Assembly: GCA_009781925.1 (NCBI GenBank) | Contig: WQUU01000135.1 | Location: 1-5,146, forward strand | Length of the DNA stretch: 5,146 bases | Direction: 5' to 3' | From: Bacillota bacterium | Lineage (GTDB): Bacteria; Bacillota; Clostridia; Oscillospirales; Oscillospiraceae | Part shown: positions 1 through 5,146 of the stretch, one piece after another | Position numbering within the stretch: the stretch's first letter is position 1 | How the letters are laid out: each line of letters starts with the position of its first letter | Notes under the pieces: generated by a model | What the model saw: only the letters and a program-made list of their open reading frames with translations | What the model was told of the DNA's origin: nothing | Databases searched by the model: none | Position numbers and translations under genes: made by a program

Positions 1-71
1 ACACGAGCACCGAAACTTTGGAGGACAAAATCCTCCGCCTGATTGATCGGGAGGTAGGCCATGCCGCCTGA
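1..71 (+). CDS. TnpW-like small transposon protein, 3' end only
   Basis: The reading frame starting at base 3 is open from the left edge and ends with TGA at 69-71. It encodes 22 residues, beginning TSTETLEDKILRLIDREV. This matches my memory of the C-terminal signature of the TnpW family, a small protein of roughly 50-60 residues found beside Tn4451/Tn4453-type serine recombinases in Clostridia. The conserved part of that family ends in a similar TLxDKIxRLIxxEV stretch. Its biochemical role is not known to me. The N-terminal half lies outside the window. Its stop codon overlaps the first possible start of the recombinase by 11 bases, so the two genes are probably co-transcribed and perhaps translationally coupled. 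The other two frames close at bases 42 and 46 and look non-coding. The family call is from memory of sequence pattern on a short fragment. Confidence 0.72.
   Translation, partial: TSTETLEDKILRLIDREVGHAA
49..54 (+). promoter_or_regulatory. Ribosome binding site for the recombinase (start at 61)
   Basis: GGGAGG lies 6 bases before the ATG at 61, inside the end of the TnpW-like gene. A second, weaker GAGG at 112-115 lies 5 bases before the alternative ATG at 121. The stronger site and better match favour the start at 61, but homologues as I remember them usually begin close to the MNKKVT sequence encoded from 121, so both starts are possible. Confidence 0.55.
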
Positions 72-1932
72 CATACAATGTGCCGCAATCGGTTCCGGCT
101 GCCGGAAAGACGAGGCAGAGATGAACAAAAAAGTTACGATCCTGTATGAGCGGTTGAGCCGCGACGACGAATTACAGGGGCCGTCGAACTCGATTCTGAA
201 CCAGCGCCAGCTCTTGGAGGAATACGCGGAGCGCAACGAACTGGCTCCGTACATCCATATCTGTGACGATGGCTGGTCCGGTACACGCTGGGACAGGCCC
301 GGCTGGCAGGAACTGATCGCAAAGGTCGAGGCCGATGAGGTAGCCTGTATCTGTATCAAGGACGGGAGCCGCCTTGGGCGCGATTACCTGCGCGTCGGCC
401 TGTACCGTGAACTTTTCCGTGAGAGAGGCGTCCGCCTGATCGCCGTGAATGACAACTACGACAGTGAGCGCAGCGATGACGAATTCACTCCGTTCAGGGA
501 AATCATGGCGGAATGGTATGCCCGTGACACGTCTAAGAAAATTAAGTCGGTGTTCGCTGCGAAGGGGCGAAGCGGAAAACCCATATCAGGCACCCCGCCG
601 TATGGGTATGTCAAAGACCCGAACGACAAAAACAAATGGCTCGTTGACCCCGAGGCCGCCGCAGTGGTAAGGCGTATTTTTCAAATGACGATGGACGGCA
701 TGGGCGTCTACAAAATCGCGGGAACACTCGCTGCGGAAAAGATTGAGCGCCCGTCGTACTATCTCGGCTCCCGTGGGCGCGGTCAGCACAAAACAAACTA
801 TGACCACGACCACCGGTATACATGGGGCGACGCCACGATCGTCAGTATCCTGCGCAGGCAGGAGTATCTCGGACATACCGTGAATTTCCGCACATCGTCA
901 AAAGATTTTAAGAGCAAAAAGAACCAGAATAACCCGCCGGAAAAATGGCTGATTTTCCCCAATACCCACGAGGCCATCATTGATCAGGAGACGTTCGACA
1001 CGGTGCAAAAGCTGCGCCAGACCCCGCGCCGGATTGACCACCTCGGCGCGGCGAACCCTCTGACAGGTTTGTTGTGGTGCGCTGACTGCGGGGCCAAGCT
1101 GTACAACCACCGCAAGGCGCATATGCAAAAACCCACGTACACCAAGCTGTGCGATGTTTACCACTGCTCGACATACAAGCTGAGCAAGTCGAAATTTAAT
1201 ACGCAGTGTACATCGCACTACATCAGCTCCGAGGCGGCGCGGAAAATAATTCTTGAAGCAATCCGGGCCACGAGCGGTTATGTCCGTGAGCACGAGCAGG
1301 AGTTTATCGAGCGCGTCCGTGAGGCATTCGCCGTCAAGCAGGGTGAAGCCGCCAAGACATTTCAAAAGCAGATCGAAAAAAACGGACGGCGGCTCACTGA
1401 GCTCGACCGCATTTACAAAAGCCTCTATGAGGACAAGGCCCTCGGGAAAATCGGCGAGGACATCTTCGACCAAATGACAGCCGGGTATCAGCAGGAGCGC
1501 ATTGACCTCCGGGCCAAAACCGACGCGCTTCAGGCGGAGCTCGACACATTCAATAACGATAGCGCGCGGGCGGATAAGTTCATTGAGATCGTGCGCCGCT
1601 ATACGAGCTTCGAGGAGCTGACTCCGGCGATGCTGAACGAGTACGTGGACAAGGTGATCGTTCACGAGGGCGAGTGGTCGGAGGGGGCCACAGGTGAGGG
1701 TGGCCGCAAGCGCGGGTCGCGCACACAGCGGGTTGATGTTTACCTCAAATATATCGGCAGTTTTGATGTGCCGGATACGCGCACGCCGGAGCAGATCGAG
1801 GCAGACCGAATCGCGGAGGAAAAGCTTGAAGCGCGGCGGGCATATCACCGCAGGAAAACGCGGGAGCACCTAAAACGAAAACGCGCCGCCGAAGCGAACC
1901 CGCGACCGGCGGAACTTGTCCCCGTCATGTAA
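61..1932 (+). CDS. Large serine recombinase (TnpX/TndX-like)
   Basis: This is a site-specific recombinase that would cut and rejoin att sites through a covalent 5'-phosphoserine link to excise and integrate the element. Numbered from the Met at 121 (603 aa; the start at 61 adds 20 residues), the order is as follows. A resolvase catalytic domain spans about 5-145, with YERLSRDD placing the nucleophile at Ser13 and the DGSRLGRD motif at 81-88 supplying active-site arginines. A Recombinase domain spans about 157-300 (GTPPYGYV onward). A zinc ribbon spans about 313-370, with Cys320, Cys323, Cys349 and Cys363 as likely ligands. A charged helical, probably coiled-coil stretch spans about 390-480. 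A DUF4368-like segment spans about 490-550, before a Lys/Arg-rich tail. Length is ordinary for the family and no frameshift is visible. The Gly at 82 replaces what is usually Met in close relatives as I recall them. The start is uncertain between 61 (better RBS, overlaps the upstream gene) and 121. Confidence 0.95.
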   Translation: MPPDIQCAAIGSGCRKDEAEMNKKVTILYERLSRDDELQGPSNSILNQRQLLEEYAERNELAPYIHICDDGWSGTRWDRPGWQELIAKVEADEVACICIKDGSRLGRDYLRVGLYRELFRERGVRLIAVNDNYDSERSDDEFTPFREIMAEWYARDTSKKIKSVFAAKGRSGKPISGTPPYGYVKDPNDKNKWLVDPEAAAVVRRIFQMTMDGMGVYKIAGTLAAEKIERPSYYLGSRGRGQHKTNYDHDHRYTWGDATIVSILRRQEYLGHTVNFRTSSKDFKSKKNQNNPPEKWLIFPNTHEAIIDQETFDTVQKLRQTPRRIDHLGAANPLTGLLWCADCGAKLYNHRKAHMQKPTYTKLCDVYHCSTYKLSKSKFNTQCTSHYISSEAARKIILEAIRATSGYVREHEQEFIERVREAFAVKQGEAAKTFQKQIEKNGRRLTELDRIYKSLYEDKALGKIGEDIFDQMTAGYQQERIDLRAKTDALQAELDTFNNDSARADKFIEIVRRYTSFEELTPAMLNEYVDKVIVHEGEWSEGATGEGGRKRGSRTQRVDVYLKYIGSFDVPDTRTPEQIEADRIAEEKLEARRAYHRRKTREHLKRKRAAEANPRPAELVPVM

Positions 1933-1953
1933 CCCCGCGTCCGCAGACGCAAA

Positions 1954-1993
1954 CAAAATCGGGGCGCATCGCTACAGCGGCGGCACGATTTTG
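1954..1993. repeat. Inverted repeat just downstream of the recombinase gene
   Basis: CAAAATCG at 1954-1961 is the exact reverse complement of CGATTTTG at 1986-1993. Between them, CGCT at 1970-1973 can pair with AGCG at 1976-1979. The structure begins 21 bases after the recombinase stop. It could be a weak terminator ending in four T residues, or a protein binding site. The stem is interrupted and not convincing as a strong terminator. Confidence 0.4.
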
Positions 1994-2032
1994 ACGGGCG
2001 GGGCAGTACCGGGGCGCGGCGGCGGCACGGTT
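1977..2032. repeat. Imperfect 14-bp direct repeat in GC-rich spacer
   Basis: GCGGCGGCACGATT at 1977-1990 recurs as GCGGCGGCACGGTT at 2019-2032, matching at 13 of 14 positions with a 42-base period. It sits in the gene-free 306-base spacer between recombinase and relaxase. I see no coding potential in 1933-2086. The short frame crossing it is a low-complexity, GC-driven opening. Because the motif is GC-rich and simple, chance is a real possibility. Confidence 0.4.
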
Positions 2033-2086
2033 CTGCACCACCCGCGCGACGCCCACGGCGGCGCGAGCCCGCGGCAGCGCCCACCC

Positions 2087-2150
2087 GCACTTTGCCGGCG
2101 TTAGCCGGAAAGTGCGTGAGTGGGTCACACACTTTGAAAAGTGTGTGTAT
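2087..2150 (+). other. Candidate origin of transfer (oriT) of MobV type
   Basis: Two inverted repeats lie side by side upstream of the relaxase gene. The first pairs 2087-2098 (GCACTTTGCCGG, one bulged G) with 2105-2115 (CCGGAAAGTGC). The second is a perfect 10-bp repeat, CACACACTTT at 2126-2135 and AAAGTGTGTG at 2138-2147, around a central GA. Both share CACTTT and AAAGTG, so the arms can pair in alternative ways. MobV relaxases nick next to such an inverted repeat. The pMV158 nick region has the core TAGTGTG/TTA, and AAGTGTG followed by TGTAT at 2139-2150 resembles it. The position directly before mob is typical for this family. The exact nick position is inferred. Confidence 0.65.
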
Positions 2151-2180
2151 CCCGGCCCTGTTCCCGATGCACGTTACGAG

Positions 2181-2220
2181 GCCCTGTCGCGGCCACCACC
2201 GCGCCAGGGCTATCTTTTTT
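2181..2220 (+). terminator. Terminator-like hairpin before the relaxase gene
   Basis: GCCCTG at 2181-2186 pairs with CAGGGC at 2205-2210. After a single T/C mismatch, CGCGG at 2188-2192 pairs with CCGCG at 2199-2203, leaving a 6-base loop. The stem is followed immediately by TATCTTTTTT (2211-2220). This has the full form of a Rho-independent terminator. Its odd feature is position: it ends 2 bases before the relaxase Shine-Dalgarno and 18 bases before its ATG, so it cannot simply separate two transcription units with a promoter in between. An attenuator controlling mob transcription is the natural inference. Confidence 0.7.
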
Positions 2221-2222
2221 CC

Positions 2223-2228
2223 GGGAGG
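2223..2228 (+). promoter_or_regulatory. Ribosome binding site of the relaxase gene
   Basis: GGGAGG is separated by 10 bases from the ATG at 2239. This site decides the start. The frame stays open upstream to an ATG at 2092, but that extension would translate the oriT repeats and terminator hairpin and has no resemblance to the family's N-terminus. Confidence 0.75.
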
Positions 2229-2238
2229 ATCACAGCCT

Positions 2239-3495
2239 ATGGCACACAGAACCGTGGTACGAAATGAGGCATATCAGGCGGGCGGTTTCAACACCCGTGA
2301 GCGTCACAACGAACGAAAAAACGAGAATTATTTTAACGGCGACATTGACCCCGCCCGCGAAGATCTCAACATCCACTTCAGGCAAAATTTCAGAGCGGAC
2401 GGCTTGCCCGAAACCTATCAGGAAACCTTTGACCGGCTCTTGGACGAGGGGAAAATTGTAAGGCACGGGACAAAACCCGACGCGAAGATTTTTTGCGAGA
2501 TGGTCTTTGACGTGAACACAAATTATTTTGAGGAGAGCGGCGGCTACGACTATGCAAAGTCTTTCTTCTCGGAAGCGTACCGGCTGGCGGTGAAGGAGGC
2601 CGGGAGCGAGGACTACATCCTCTCGGCTGTCATGCACGCTGACGAGCGCAACAAGGCGCTCTCGGAACAGTACGGGCGCGACGTATATCACTATCATCTG
2701 CACGTCGTCTATGTACCGGTGGTCGAGAAGAAACTCTACTTCAAGAAGAACAATAAAGACCCGGAGCTGGCCGGAAAGTTGAAAGAGGTCATCCCGCAGA
2801 TCAGCCAGGCTAACAAATGGCCGATGCGTGTCCCGGTGGAGCGTGACGGAAAAACGATCATGGTCAATTCCTACTCGCTCCTCCAAGACCGTTTCTACGA
2901 ACACATGAGGGCGGCGGGCTTCGATGGTTTTGAGCGCGGGGAGCGCGGCAGCACGGCGGAGCATTTGGACGTTCTCGATTATAAAATCAAGCAAGACACA
3001 GCCCGCGTTGCTGCTCTCAACGAGGCCATCGAGGATAGAGAAAAAGAATCTGACGCACTAGATAAAGCGGCGGAGCGCAAGGTGAAGCAGATCGCCGCGC
3101 TCGACAAAAAAATTGAGGATCGGAATTTCGTGCAGGCCAATATTAAAGAGATCAATAAGGTCGGCAGCACAAAAAATGTATTCGGTCAGATCGTGGTCAC
3201 GCCGGAGGACTTGGATTACGTCAAAGCCTTTGCCCGGGAGGGCGCGGCTTCCCGCGTGAAACTATCTGGCCTGGTACAAAAGATCAAGCGGGTTGAGGCT
3301 GACCGCGACGCCTGGAAATTCAAATACGAAAGGCTCATGAACAGGGCCGCCCTGTTTCTCGACGCCATGAAACGCGCGCCCAACCGGGTCATGGAGTTTC
3401 TGAAAACCGTACTGCGGGAGCCGCCGGAATTACAGGAACCGGAGCGCAGACAGCCCGAACGCACGAAAAATAGATCAAGGGAGATGGAGCGTTAG
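2239..3495 (+). CDS. MobV/Pre-family plasmid mobilization relaxase
   Basis: This is a 418-residue relaxase that would nick one strand at oriT, stay attached to the 5' end and lead transfer through a conjugative channel supplied in trans. It belongs to the Mob_Pre family (pMV158 MobM, Tn4451 TnpZ). Motif I/II is seen at residues 23-47: HNER at 23-26, then NGDID and LNIHF. By analogy with MobM His22, His23 is the likely nucleophile. The metal-binding motif is HADE at 133-136 and HYHLH at 151-155. The catalytic domain ends near GERGST at about residue 236. Residues from about 245 to 310 are a strongly charged, probably coiled-coil stretch. The C-terminus is basic, with a Pro/Glu/Arg-rich tail. 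The spacing between HADE and HxH is 13 residues longer than in MobM; similar spacing occurs in gut Firmicute relatives as I recall. The stop is 2 bases before the helicase gene. MobV proteins often repress their own promoter by binding oriT, which would fit here but is not shown. Confidence 0.93.
   Translation: MAHRTVVRNEAYQAGGFNTRERHNERKNENYFNGDIDPAREDLNIHFRQNFRADGLPETYQETFDRLLDEGKIVRHGTKPDAKIFCEMVFDVNTNYFEESGGYDYAKSFFSEAYRLAVKEAGSEDYILSAVMHADERNKALSEQYGRDVYHYHLHVVYVPVVEKKLYFKKNNKDPELAGKLKEVIPQISQANKWPMRVPVERDGKTIMVNSYSLLQDRFYEHMRAAGFDGFERGERGSTAEHLDVLDYKIKQDTARVAALNEAIEDREKESDALDKAAERKVKQIAALDKKIEDRNFVQANIKEINKVGSTKNVFGQIVVTPEDLDYVKAFAREGAASRVKLSGLVQKIKRVEADRDAWKFKYERLMNRAALFLDAMKRAPNRVMEFLKTVLREPPELQEPERRQPERTKNRSREMER
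3486..3489 (+). promoter_or_regulatory. Ribosome binding site of the helicase gene
   Basis: GGAG lies 8 bases before the ATG at 3498, within the last codons of the relaxase gene. A second AAGGGAG at 3477-3483 is 14 bases away and less well placed. The arrangement implies one transcript and probable translational coupling with mob. Confidence 0.5.
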
Positions 3496-3497
3496 AG

Positions 3498-4907
3498 ATG
3501 GATTACTTTACGCTGTTCAAAGAAAAGCACATTGAGGATAATGAAGTCTATCCTCACAACGACATCGGCGTAGCCCGGCTATTTTTTGATCTGCACAGCG
3601 CGGTGATTTGCTATGTGGTGGAGGCAAAAACTTGGTACACCTACAGCGGTAAACGCTGGATCAAAGACGAGGGCAACCTGTGGGTGATGGAGCGGTGCAA
3701 GGACTTTGCGCAGGCCCTCATCAAATACGCCGAAACGATGGACGACGGAAGTGAGGAAAGCGTGGCGTTTATCAAATACACCTCGGGCTTTCATGGCCGC
3801 CGGCGGCGTGAGGGGCTGCTGTCCGACGCTCGTTCTATCGCCCCGAAAAGCCTCTCCACCTTCGACCGAAACCGTCTGCTGTTCAACTGTCAGAACGGGA
3901 CATTCGATCTGCGGGCGATGAAACTCCGACCCCATTCCGCCGCTGATTATATCACGAAAATCTCCAATGTACAATATACCGAGGGCGCGGTCTGTGCGCG
4001 GTGGGAGCGGTTCATCGCGGAGGTCATGTGCGGCGACGCCAATACGGCGCGGTTTCTTCAAAAGGCGCTCGGATATTGCCTGTCCGGTGAAACGGCCCTC
4101 GAATGCTTCTTCATCCTCTACGGCAACACGACGCGCAACGGCAAGTCCACTCTGTCCGAGACTGTGGCGCACGTCCTGGGCGAATACGCGCGGACGATCC
4201 AGCCACAGACATTATCCCGCCGCCCGAGCGACGGCGCGGCAGCGTCCCCCGACATCGCACGGCTCAAGGGGGCCCGGCTTGTAAACATGCCAGAGCCGGA
4301 AAAGGGGTTGGAGCTCAACACGGCCCTTGTCAAGCAGCTCACGGGCGGCGACACCTATACGGGGCGATTCCTGCATGAGAATCCGGTGGAGTACGCGCCG
4401 GAATTCAAGATTTTCGTCAACACGAACCATCTCCCGCGCGCGTCCGACAACACGGTATTTTCCTCCGGACGCGTCAAGCTAATCCCCTTCGACCGCCATT
4501 TTACACAGGAGGAACAGGACACCGGACTGAAAAAGCTGTTCCGGCAGCGCGCGAATAAGAGCGGGATTTTTAACTGGCTCGTAGAGGGCTATCGGCTGCT
4601 GATGGCCGAGGGGCTTGACCTTCCTCCGCGCGTGGCCGCCGCCATCAACGAATACCGGCAGGAGGCGGACACCTTCGGCGCGTTCCTTTGCGAGTACACC
4701 ACCGAGCACGCCGGGAGCCGCCTGCCCACTTCGGAGCTGTACAGCCACTACGCGAATTGGGCTAAGGACAATGGCTACCGACAGATGAACAACAAGAATT
4801 TCGTAGCGGAGCTGCGCCGCCGCTATGACGTGCGACGTGACGGTGCCACCGGCAATGTCGTTGTTGGTCTTGAACTTTTCCTCGAGCCGAACCCATTCGC
4901 CGCGTAA
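3498..4907 (+). CDS. P4/D5-family phage-plasmid primase-helicase (SF3 helicase)
   Basis: This 469-residue protein is a superfamily 3 DNA helicase of the P4 alpha/poxvirus D5 group, expected to unwind DNA at an origin for replication of the element. Residues about 60-165 resemble the D5 N-terminal domain (FDRNRLLFNCQNGTFDL at 122-138). The ATPase follows. Walker A is GNTTRNGKST at 209-218, with Lys216 and Ser217. The Walker B-like strand is ARLVNMPEPEKG at 259-270, with Glu266 and Glu268. Sensor 1 is KIFVNTNHLP at 304-313. A probable arginine finger is Arg325 in SGRVKLIPFD. A C-terminal winged-helix-like domain spans about 375-460. There is no N-terminal primase/polymerase domain and no zinc finger, so a separate primase would be needed from elsewhere in the element or the host. 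The gene follows mob by 2 bases. It could be the element's replication initiator, but that role is inferred. The same architecture is common in clostridial integrative elements. Confidence 0.92.
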   Translation: MDYFTLFKEKHIEDNEVYPHNDIGVARLFFDLHSAVICYVVEAKTWYTYSGKRWIKDEGNLWVMERCKDFAQALIKYAETMDDGSEESVAFIKYTSGFHGRRRREGLLSDARSIAPKSLSTFDRNRLLFNCQNGTFDLRAMKLRPHSAADYITKISNVQYTEGAVCARWERFIAEVMCGDANTARFLQKALGYCLSGETALECFFILYGNTTRNGKSTLSETVAHVLGEYARTIQPQTLSRRPSDGAAASPDIARLKGARLVNMPEPEKGLELNTALVKQLTGGDTYTGRFLHENPVEYAPEFKIFVNTNHLPRASDNTVFSSGRVKLIPFDRHFTQEEQDTGLKKLFRQRANKSGIFNWLVEGYRLLMAEGLDLPPRVAAAINEYRQEADTFGAFLCEYTTEHAGSRLPTSELYSHYANWAKDNGYRQMNNKNFVAELRRRYDVRRDGATGNVVVGLELFLEPNPFAA

Positions 4908-4931
4908 TTGCGTAACGGCAGGAAGCTGCTT

Positions 4932-4976
4932 TCACTCGTCACACTCGTATCATCGTGATACGAGTGTGACGAGTGA
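4932..4976. repeat. Perfect 21-bp inverted repeat made of four heptamers
   Basis: Bases 4932-4952 are the exact reverse complement of 4956-4976, with TCG in the middle. Each arm carries the heptamer CACTCGT twice at a 9-base pitch: 4933-4939 and 4942-4948 in one direction, and ACGAGTG at 4960-4966 and 4969-4975 in the other. It starts 24 bases after the helicase stop. No T-run follows, so it is not a standard intrinsic terminator. Candidate roles are a binding site for an initiator or repressor, a replication-origin element, or an RNA hairpin stabilising the 3' end of the mob-helicase transcript. Confidence 0.85.
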
Positions 4977-5008
4977 GACGTGAATCCGGTCGTCTTTACT
5001 ATTAATCC

Positions 5009-5058
5009 GAAACAAAAGTCTTAACCCTCACGGCAAAGCCGCTCGGGACTTTTGTTTC
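5009..5058. terminator. 12-bp inverted repeat with inner GC stem, possible bidirectional terminator
   Basis: GAAACAAAAGTC at 5009-5020 is the exact reverse complement of GACTTTTGTTTC at 5047-5058. Inside, CGGC at 5031-5034 pairs with GCCG at 5038-5041 around AAA, and CCC at 5025-5027 can pair with GGG at 5045-5047. Read on the + strand, a GC stem is followed by ACTTTTGTTTCTC, as in an intrinsic terminator. The A-rich left arm gives the same property on the other strand. The T-rich tail is interrupted by G and C and the inner stem has an internal loop, so terminator function is plausible rather than clear. A cruciform or origin element is the alternative. Confidence 0.5.
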
Positions 5059-5064
5059 TCAAAA

Positions 5065-5111
5065 GCGCCTGTTTCTCGCCTTTCTCTGAAAGGCAACCGA
5101 AACAGATGCGC
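5065..5111. repeat. Long imperfect hairpin
   Basis: Three nested paired segments are visible: GCGC 5065-5068 with GCGC 5108-5111, CTGTTTC 5069-5075 with GAAACAG 5099-5105, and GCCTTTC 5078-5084 with GAAAGGC 5088-5094. Small asymmetric internal loops separate them and the terminal loop is 3 bases. This gives 18 pairs over 47 bases in non-coding sequence, more than expected by chance. It could be a structured RNA or a DNA element of an origin or attachment region. No family is recognised. Confidence 0.65.
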
Positions 5112-5112
5112 T

Positions 5113-5146
5113 ATATTAATTCACAACTTTCGTTGCGAATTAATAT
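5113..5146. repeat. AT-rich hairpin running to the right edge
   Basis: ATATTAATTC at 5113-5122 is the exact reverse complement of GAATTAATAT at 5137-5146. After one A/C mismatch, CAAC at 5124-5127 pairs with GTTG at 5132-5135, leaving a 4-base loop. The symmetry may continue past the window. The composition is much richer in AT than the rest of the window, which would suit an easily melted origin segment or the boundary of another element. Confidence 0.65.

Noticed and set aside
898..1869. Open frame of 323 codons on the minus strand inside the recombinase gene
   Set aside because: It lies wholly antisense to a clearly coding gene with intact domain motifs, has no recognisable domain or good ribosome binding site, and is explained by GC-rich codon structure.
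1916..2104. Small + strand open frame across the recombinase end and spacer
   Set aside because: The composition is low-complexity Gly/Arg/Pro, driven by GC content, and it overlaps the repeats. No ribosome binding site was seen.
2134..2162. Promoter with TTGAAA as -35 inside the oriT repeat
   Set aside because: At 17 bases spacing the sequence is CCTGTT, with no resemblance to a -10 element, so I do not call it.
2092..2238. 49-residue N-terminal extension of the relaxase from an upstream ATG
   Set aside because: It would translate the oriT repeats and the terminator hairpin, has no ribosome binding site at its start, and does not match MobV N-termini. The ATG at 2239 has GGGAGG upstream.
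2230..2994. Open frame of 254 codons on the minus strand inside the relaxase gene
   Set aside because: It is antisense to the conserved relaxase catalytic domain, and its protein shows no family pattern.
4932..4976. Standard intrinsic terminator for the helicase gene
   Set aside because: The stem is very strong, but it is followed by GAGACGTGAATCC rather than a T-run. The structure at 5009-5058 is a better terminator candidate.
4908..5146. CRISPR array or tRNA gene in the downstream repeat region
   Set aside because: The repeats are inverted, of different sequence and not regularly spaced around unique spacers. No tRNA cloverleaf or T-loop consensus was found.

Overview
The window is part of a mobile genetic element that very probably resides in a moderately GC-rich Clostridia-type Firmicute, such as a gut Oscillospiraceae or Lachnospiraceae member. 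This rests on recognised protein families (TnpW, a Tn4451/TnpX-type large serine recombinase, a clostridial MobV/Pre relaxase, a P4-type SF3 helicase), on strong GGAGG-type ribosome binding sites and on GC-rich codon use. No host housekeeping gene is present, so the host cannot be fixed. All genes lie on the + strand.

Layout. Bases 1-71 are the last 22 codons and stop of a TnpW-like small protein, running off the left edge. It overlaps or abuts a large serine recombinase (61-1932, possibly starting at 121). A GC-rich non-coding spacer of about 306 bases follows (1933-2238). It holds an imperfect 14-bp direct repeat, two adjacent inverted repeats sharing arm sequence that together look like a MobV-type oriT (2087-2150), and a terminator-like GC hairpin plus T-run (2181-2220) ending 18 bases before the relaxase start codon. 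The MobV/Pre relaxase (2239-3495) is followed after 2 bases by a P4/D5-type superfamily 3 helicase (3498-4907). The last 239 bases (4908-5146) contain no convincing gene. They are packed with four consecutive inverted repeats: a perfect 21-bp palindrome built from four copies of a heptamer, a 12-bp inverted repeat enclosing a small GC stem, a long imperfect hairpin, and an AT-rich hairpin that runs to the right edge.

How it fits together. The serine recombinase would excise and integrate the element. The relaxase would nick the upstream oriT and pilot a strand through a conjugation channel borrowed from another element, since no secretion genes are seen here. The helicase would unwind DNA for replication of the excised or transferred form. 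The downstream repeat cluster is a reasonable candidate for a replication origin, a structured RNA/terminator region, or both. The protein families are known. The parts that deserve a second look are the non-coding ones: the palindromic heptamer array, the interchangeable hairpins after the helicase gene, the two-hairpin oriT and the attenuator-like structure before mob.
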